A stretch of 40,620 bases of DNA from Clostridium sp. 1001270J_160509_D11 (GTDB lineage Bacteria > Bacillota > Clostridia > Peptostreptococcales > Peptostreptococcaceae): the NCBI RefSeq assembly GCF_015667935.1, contig NZ_JADPET010000006.1:1-40620 (forward strand), in the 5' to 3' direction. A program made the translations under genes and the position numbers. Of the stretch, positions 36,039 through 40,620 are shown piece after piece. Under the pieces are notes generated by a model, which made no database searches, was not told where the DNA came from, and worked only from the letters and a program-made list of their open reading frames with translations. Within the stretch, counting starts at the first letter, position 1; each line of letters starts with the position of its first letter.

Positions 36039-36278
36039 ATGCTTAATAATATTTTAATGGGTGTACAAATAGTACTATCAGTACTTTTACTATTAGTTAT
36101 AATGCCTCAAGAAGGAAAAGGGAATTTCTCTTCTGATTTCAGTGGAGCAGGAGATGATTTTGAAGCACAAGCTTACTTTAAACCAAAAGGAAAACAAGCA
36201 TTTCTTTTAAAATCAACAAAAATATTCTCAGTATTATTTTTCCTTAATGCATTAGCATTAGTAGTATTAAATAAATAG
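36039..36278 (+). CDS. secG: Preprotein translocase subunit SecG
   Basis: The 79-residue protein has two membrane helices (VQIVLSVLLLLVIMPQ and FSVLFFLNALALVVLN) joined by a polar loop with EGKGNFSSDFSGAGDD, the SecG pattern. It helps SecYE/SecA cycle during protein export. ATG 36039 is chosen because GGAGGG lies at correct spacing; an upstream TTG in frame has no site. In related clostridia secG directly follows eno, so the ~7 kb between them here looks inserted (inference from remembered gene order). Confidence 0.9.
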   Translation: MLNNILMGVQIVLSVLLLLVIMPQEGKGNFSSDFSGAGDDFEAQAYFKPKGKQAFLLKSTKIFSVLFFLNALALVVLNK

Positions 36279-36341
36279 GGAATTAGATGATTGGCCATCA
36301 TTTAATAAAATTTAAAGATTGAATTTAGTTTTTAAATAAAA

Positions 36342-36373
36342 AGTCTTCTAGGATAACTAGAAGACTTTTTTTG
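36342..36373. terminator. Bidirectional terminator after secG
   Basis: Perfect 10-bp stem AGTCTTCTAG / CTAGAAGACT with loop GATAA, A5 before and T7 after. It serves secG on the plus strand and probably the AEC transporter on the minus strand. Confidence 0.9.
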
Positions 36374-36450
36374 TATATTTATATAAGTTTTTTTGTTATA
36401 TAAAATATGTATATAAGTTATGTATATATTTATATATAAGTAAGTAGATT

Positions 36451-37389
36451 TTATATAAGCGATAAAGTTTTTAATATATAAATCCACATAAACATTGTTA
36501 TTATGCAGAAAAATGATGTAAAGACTATTATTTGGGCGGCTAAATCGCTATCTCCGTCCATTTGTTTCGCCATTTGGAAAGTCGATACACCTGTTGGCGC
36601 ACCGTAGATTATAGTTAGCGTAAGTAATGCAATTCCTCTAATTCCAAGAAATACGCTAAGTGGAATCATAATTAAAGGAACTAGGATTAACTTTGTAATA
36701 ACGATAAATATGGTTTCGTGTAGATACTTTTTTACATCAGAAAATGCGAATGATGCACCAAGGAGAATTAAACCAAGTGGAGTTGCCATTTTTGACACAT
36801 CTTCAACAGTTTCCATTATGCAAGTCGGAAGTTTTATCCCAATAAGAAGGAAGACAATACCTACAAAAGCACCAATTATAAGAGGATTTGTAACAACACC
36901 TTTAAGTATTTTTTTGATGTTGATTTGAGAGCCTCTAAATATTTCAAGTGATATAACAGCTAGCATATTGAAAAGAGGGACTATAACTGCGATTAACATA
37001 GCTGTAGTACCGACATTGCCATCACCATAGACAGAGGTTGCAACAGGAATACCAAAGATGACGAAGTTGCTACGAAATACCCCTTGAATCATAACACCAC
37101 GCTTTGGATTTTCTTTTTCGATTTTTGGGATAAAAAATAGTAATAATAAGAATAAAATAATCACGCCAGATGCAGCAAATAAAATAAGTTTGCCGTCAAA
37201 TACTGTCTCCAAATCTGTAGTATATACGTTGTAAAAAAGCAGCACAGGTAAAAATACTTTAAAGACGACTTTGTTCATAACATCTAGTGTATGTTGGTCA
37301 AAGATTTTTATGTATTTTAGAAAATAACCAAGAACCATCATTAAAAACAACGGAGCTACAACGTTAAAAGATAAGATTAAGTTTTCCAT
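36451..37389 (-). CDS. AEC (auxin efflux carrier) family transporter
   Basis: The 312-residue membrane protein has about ten helices in two five-helix halves, with the family pattern of a long N-terminal helix pair (VAPLFLMMVLGYFLKYIKIF), NKVVFKVFLPVLLFYN, and PLGLILLGASFAF in the middle. Bacterial AEC proteins carry organic acids such as malate or malonate, or lysine-like cations. It lies 72 bases downstream of ilvD behind a weak hairpin and probably shares its promoter, so a branched-chain keto acid or related anion is a reasonable guess. GGGGAG precedes the ATG. Confidence 0.85.
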   Translation of the reverse strand: MENLILSFNVVAPLFLMMVLGYFLKYIKIFDQHTLDVMNKVVFKVFLPVLLFYNVYTTDLETVFDGKLILFAASGVIILFLLLLFFIPKIEKENPKRGVMIQGVFRSNFVIFGIPVATSVYGDGNVGTTAMLIAVIVPLFNMLAVISLEIFRGSQINIKKILKGVVTNPLIIGAFVGIVFLLIGIKLPTCIMETVEDVSKMATPLGLILLGASFAFSDVKKYLHETIFIVITKLILVPLIMIPLSVFLGIRGIALLTLTIIYGAPTGVSTFQMAKQMDGDSDLAAQIIVFTSFFCIITMFMWIYILKTLSLI

Positions 37390-37413
37390 AAGATTCTCCC
37401 CTTTAAAAGTAAA

Positions 37414-37437
37414 GGACTAAGTCAGATGACTTAGCCC
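37414..37437 (-). terminator. Weak hairpin between ilvD and the AEC transporter
   Basis: On the minus strand GGCTAAGTC pairs with GACTTAG-T-CC (one bulge), followed by TTTACTTTT. It is likely a leaky terminator that lowers expression of the downstream transporter. Confidence 0.55.
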
Positions 37438-37461
37438 ATATTAAGATTGAAAAGATTTCAA

Positions 37462-39129
37462 TTATTTATTTGCTTTTAATACTGCGCCTTTGTCACCAGA
37501 TGTAACCATAGAGGCATATCTTGCTAAATAACCAGTAGTTACTTTTGGTTTTCTAGGAGTCCAAGCAGCTTTTCTTCTTGCTAATTCTTCATCTGAAACG
37601 ACAAAATCTAAAGTTTTTTCTTTTATGTTTATTTTTATTAGGTCTCCTTCTTCAACAAGAGCTATCGGTCCGCCAACAGCAGCTTCTGGAGAAACGTGTC
37701 CGATTGATGCCCCTCTAGATGCACCAGAGAAACGTCCGTCAGTTATAAGAGCTACACTAGAACCTAATCCCATACCAGCTATTGCAGAAGTAGGATTAAG
37801 CATTTCTCTCATACCTGGTCCACCTTTTGGTCCTTCATATCTTATTACAACAACGTCGCCAGCTACGATTTTGCCACCTTTTATAGCAGCTATAGCATCT
37901 TCTTCACAGTCGAATACTCTTGCTGGACCTTCGTGTACTAACATTTCAGGAACAACGGCAGATTGTTTAACTATACCAGAGTCAGGAGCTAAGTTTCCTT
38001 TAAGGACAGCTATACCACCAGTTTCTGAATATGGGTTTTCGATTGGTCTTATTGTTTCTGGATCTTTATTTACACAATTAGCAATATTTTCGCCTACAGT
38101 TTTCCCAGTAACAGTCATTATATCTAAGTTAAGTAAGTTTTTCTTAGTTAATTCGTTCATAACTGCATAAACTCCACCAGCTTCGTTTAAGTCTTCCATG
38201 TATGTGTATCCTGCAGGAGCTAAGTGGCAAAGGTTTGGAGTTTTTGAGCTTATTTCGTTAGCTATATCTACGTTTAAATCAACTCCAGCCTCGTTTGCTA
38301 TTGCTGGTAAGTGTAACATTGAGTTAGTAGAACAACCTAGCGCCATATCTACAGTTAGAGCATTTTGGAATGCTTTTTCAGTCATTATGTCTCTTGGTTT
38401 GATGTCTTTTTCTACTAATTCCATTACTTTCATACCTGCATGTTTAGCAAGTTTTATTCTTTCTGAATATACAGCAGGAATAGTTCCGTTTCCTTTAAGA
38501 CCCATTCCTAAAGCTTCAGTTAAGCAGTTCATACTGTTGGCAGTATACATACCAGAACATGAACCGCAAGTTGGACAAACTTTGCTTTCAAATTCTAAAA
38601 CATCATCTTCGTCCATAGTTCCAGCAGCGAAAGAACCTACTGCCTCAAACATACTTGATAGACTTCTTTTTTCGCCTTTAACACGACCAGCAAGCATAGG
38701 ACCACCGCTGACAAATACGGTTGGTATATTAACTCTAGCTGCTGCCATTAATAATCCAGGTACGTTTTTGTCACAGTTAGGAACCATAACTAATCCGTCG
38801 AATTGGTGAGCCATAGCCATACACTCAGTAGAGTCAGCTATTAAGTCTCTTGTAACTAGTGAATATTTCATACCGATATGTCCCATTGCTATACCGTCAC
38901 AAACTGCAATCGCAGGGAAGACAACAGGAGTTCCTCCTGCCATAGCTACACCAAGTTTAACTGCTTCTACGATTTTGTCTAAGTTCATGTGACCAGGAAC
39001 GATTTCGTTGTATGAACTTACTATACCTATTAAAGGTTTTCTCATTTCTTCTTCAGTATGCCCTAAAGCATTAAATAATGAACGATGGGGTGCTTGTTGC
39101 ATCCCTTTTCTTACTGCATCACTTCTCAT
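37462..39129 (-). CDS. ilvD: Dihydroxy-acid dehydratase
   Basis: The 555-residue product dehydrates dihydroxy-isovalerate and dihydroxy-methylvalerate to the keto acids for valine, leucine, isoleucine and pantothenate. Cluster-ligand regions are intact: [11 protein letters not shown] and [18 protein letters not shown]; also [21 protein letters not shown] near the C-terminus. The length is standard. AGGGGG precedes the ATG. It is separated here from other ilv genes. Its leader is ~210 bases, and its promoter is almost the same as that of the BASS transporter at 12500. Confidence 0.96.
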   Translation of the reverse strand: MRSDAVRKGMQQAPHRSLFNALGHTEEEMRKPLIGIVSSYNEIVPGHMNLDKIVEAVKLGVAMAGGTPVVFPAIAVCDGIAMGHIGMKYSLVTRDLIADSTECMAMAHQFDGLVMVPNCDKNVPGLLMAAARVNIPTVFVSGGPMLAGRVKGEKRSLSSMFEAVGSFAAGTMDEDDVLEFESKVCPTCGSCSGMYTANSMNCLTEALGMGLKGNGTIPAVYSERIKLAKHAGMKVMELVEKDIKPRDIMTEKAFQNALTVDMALGCSTNSMLHLPAIANEAGVDLNVDIANEISSKTPNLCHLAPAGYTYMEDLNEAGGVYAVMNELTKKNLLNLDIMTVTGKTVGENIANCVNKDPETIRPIENPYSETGGIAVLKGNLAPDSGIVKQSAVVPEMLVHEGPARVFDCEEDAIAAIKGGKIVAGDVVVIRYEGPKGGPGMREMLNPTSAIAGMGLGSSVALITDGRFSGASRGASIGHVSPEAAVGGPIALVEEGDLIKINIKEKTLDFVVSDEELARRKAAWTPRKPKVTTGYLARYASMVTSGDKGAVLKANK

Positions 39130-39307
39130 CTTTATTATCCCCCTAAAATTTAAAATATATTCATTTAATGTAAAATTTTATAATTTATTGTTTTTATTGG
39201 TTCCATAAGTTCTGAAACATAAATTTTAAGTATCCTTTAAATTCAAAATTATATACAAAAATTTAAAGATTCAGACTTTTTAATTTAAAACTATTGATAA
39301 TCACTAT
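39130..39307 (-). other. ilvD 5' leader
   Basis: About 180 bases of AT-rich transcribed leader follow the shared block. There is a TGGAACC sequence and a short GTTC/GAAC inverted repeat, but no T-box stem I, antiterminator or intrinsic terminator, so I see no attenuator. Confidence 0.4.
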
Positions 39308-39374
39308 ATTATGAGGTATTATTTTCCTATAAATAATATAACATCATACTAATACATTTAACATATGATGTCAA
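39308..39374 (-). promoter_or_regulatory. ilvD promoter/operator shared with the BASS transporter
   Basis: On the minus strand TTGACA (39374-39369), 17 bases, TAGTAT (39351-39346); inverted repeat ACATCATA (39371-39364)-N15-TATGATGT (39348-39341), with perfect arms; block AGGAAAATAATACCTCATAA at 39328-39309. The spacing of every element is identical to that at 12500-12566. Confidence 0.75.
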
Positions 39375-39564
39375 TAATTACTGATAGAAAAATTTAAAAA
39401 TACTGAAAATATTGAATAATAAGAGAAAAATTAATAAAAAGTAATGCGAAATAAAAAATTATGTAGATATAAACTAAGATAATAATTAATACCTAGATAT
39501 ATAAATAAAAGCAATGTAACAAGTAATAGCATGGTATATAAATAAAAATCAAGGGGTGGAGAAT

Positions 39565-40254
39565 ATGGAATATAAAAAATCACAATCATTATCAGAGCAA
39601 GCGGCTGATGAAATACTAGATATGATAACAATAAAAAAACAATTTAAAGTGGGGGACAAATTGCCTAATGAAACAGAGCTATCATCTATTTTAAATGTGA
39701 GCAGGACGACATTGAGAGAGGCTATAAAAATGCTCGTCTTAAAAGATATAGTAGAAATTAAAAGAGGAAAAGGAACATTTGTAAAAAGTGACGAAGTAGA
39801 CAATTTCACACTTTCAGACTTAAAAGGACATTCATCTGATTTGGCGGATTTATTGGAAATGAGGCTGATTATAGAACCTATGGGTGCATATTATGCGACA
39901 AAGAGGGCAAGTGACAGCGAGATTGAAAAAATAATCGAATACGGCGAAATGGTAGAGCAAAAAATTCTAAATAACGAAGACAGAACAATAGCGGAACAAC
40001 TGTTTCACAACGCTATTGCAAAAGCAAGCGGTAACTCATTTATGAAAGAATTAGTACCTATTATCAGCAAGGCGATAAACGAAAGTGTCCAACTTTCAAA
40101 ACAATACGAAAAAGCAACAGAATTAACATTAAAAGATCACAAACTAATTATGGATTTTATGAAAGATAGAAATGCAGAAGGGGCAAAAACAGCGATGAAC
40201 CTCCATATCATCCACACAATCGATAGCTTTGGATTTAATGATAGATTAATATAG
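39565..40254 (+). CDS. FadR-type GntR transcriptional regulator
   Basis: The 229-residue regulator has an N-terminal winged helix (LPNETELSSILNVSRTTLRE, ~32-51, wing KRGKGTFV) and a C-terminal FCD ligand domain with metal-type residues (LEMRLIIEP, EQLFHNAIAKASGN, LKDHKLIMDFM, NLHIIHTI). FCD members usually sense organic acids. It is divergent from ilvD across a 435-base gap and is the nearest candidate to control ilvD or its own neighbours, though the ilvD inverted repeat is not a typical GntR site. ATG 39565 is preferred: AAGGGGTGG lies 5 bases upstream and overlaps the alternative GTG at 39556. Confidence 0.88.
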   Translation: MEYKKSQSLSEQAADEILDMITIKKQFKVGDKLPNETELSSILNVSRTTLREAIKMLVLKDIVEIKRGKGTFVKSDEVDNFTLSDLKGHSSDLADLLEMRLIIEPMGAYYATKRASDSEIEKIIEYGEMVEQKILNNEDRTIAEQLFHNAIAKASGNSFMKELVPIISKAINESVQLSKQYEKATELTLKDHKLIMDFMKDRNAEGAKTAMNLHIIHTIDSFGFNDRLI

Positions 40255-40374
40255 GTATAAAAATTGATTAACCTGCCAATAATGACATTGTGACGAATAC
40301 ACACTCACAAAGATGGTCTCAGGTTTAAATATACGGAAATAGCGTATAGAGTTGTTTAATTGAACAGAACTAAG

Positions 40375-40403
40375 AAAATCGGTGTTACTCTACACCGATT
40401 TTT
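40375..40403 (+). terminator. Terminator after the FadR-type regulator
   Basis: AAAATCGGTGT / ACACCGATTTT around six bases, then T. The dispersed repeat follows. Confidence 0.88.
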
Positions 40404-40424
40404 AATTATATAAAAATTTATTAT

Positions 40425-40490
40425 AATGAGCGAAGTGAATTTCAAGCAACGGAATCTTCGATTCGTTGGCGCTATGAGCGAAGCAAATTT
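40425..40490 (+). repeat. Dispersed hairpin repeat, copy 6 (one fragment, one full unit)
   Basis: Unit 6a (40425-40443) is only the ATGAGCGAAGTGAATT half. Unit 6b (40446-40490) is complete, with AATC-TTC-GATT and GC-GAA-GC hairpins. Confidence 0.85.
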
Positions 40491-40544
40491 CATATACTTA
40501 CAAAAAAAGAAAAATTCTCCTACGAAAATCTATAAAATATTTTG

Positions 40545-40568
40545 CAAATCAAGTATAATATTGATTTG
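40545..40568. promoter_or_regulatory. Palindrome centred on a TATAAT box
   Basis: CAAATCAA (40545-40552) and TTGATTTG (40561-40568) are perfect inverted arms around GTATAATA, which contains TATAAT (40554-40559). This is ideal for a repressor that covers the -10 of a gene beyond the window. No clear -35 was found. Confidence 0.45.
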
Positions 40569-40620
40569 GATTAAAATTCATTAAAATATAAAAGTGGCCA
40601 CATACATAAATAAAAATATT

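Noticed and set aside
37625-38809. Two long plus-strand open frames (181 and 203 codons)
   Set aside because: They are antisense shadows of ilvD: no ribosome sites, and the ilvD frame has all enzyme motifs.
39130-39307. TGGAACC in the ilvD leader as a T-box signal
   Set aside because: No stem I, specifier loop, GCG after ACC, or terminator; the leader is too short and unstructured.

Overview
The window is AT-rich DNA from a low-GC Gram-positive, spore-forming anaerobe of the Clostridia. The evidence is strong AGGAGG-type ribosome sites, A/T-ending codons, several TTG starts, a spore-protein gene, an iron-sulfur serine dehydratase and a cggR-gapA-pgk-tpi-gpmI-eno block. Gene content and order recall Peptostreptococcaceae (relatives of Clostridioides and Intestinibacter). 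The species cannot be named from the sequence alone. I saw no rRNA, tRNA, CRISPR array or transposase.

Layout. (1) 1-4160, minus strand: lysine operon asd-dapA-dapB-dapD behind a well-formed lysine riboswitch and its terminator. (2) 4585-9289: single-chain L-serine dehydratase, then a large orphan membrane sensor kinase with a two-component propeller (Reg_prop) sensor and no partner response regulator. (3) 9641-15813: an M20 deacetylase that could supply a later step of the acetylated lysine branch, two tiny genes, a cell-wall amidase lipoprotein, a BASS-family transporter, an atypical spore protein overlapping a methyltransferase gene, and Hsp33. (4) 15998-20313: a regulator divergent from an M20 amidohydrolase and an MFS transporter, which looks like a self-contained accessory uptake/hydrolysis cassette. 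(5) 20921-28713: the glycolytic block with a CggR-like operator. (6) 28932-34909: an iron-responsive (Fur box) cluster of methyltransferase, CrtI-like FAD enzyme fused to an eight-cysteine Fe-S domain, and a three-gene ABC exporter. (7) 35147-40254: metallophosphoesterase, SecG, then ilvD plus an AEC transporter on the minus strand, divergent from a FadR-type regulator.

Three patterns cut across the genes. First, the promoters of the BASS transporter (12500-12566) and of ilvD (39374-39308, minus) share a 67-bp block, about 54 of 67 identical with no gaps, including the same -35 and -10 and an inverted repeat. This suggests one unnamed regulon linking a transporter to branched-chain amino acid/pantothenate precursor synthesis. 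Second, a dispersed intergenic repeat occurs at six places, always on the plus strand and mostly just after terminators. It is built from small hairpins whose stems covary between copies and whose loops are nearly all GNA-type triloops on one strand. Third, the Fur-linked cluster at 28932-34909 looks like a small-molecule or lipid modification and export system that I cannot assign to a known pathway.
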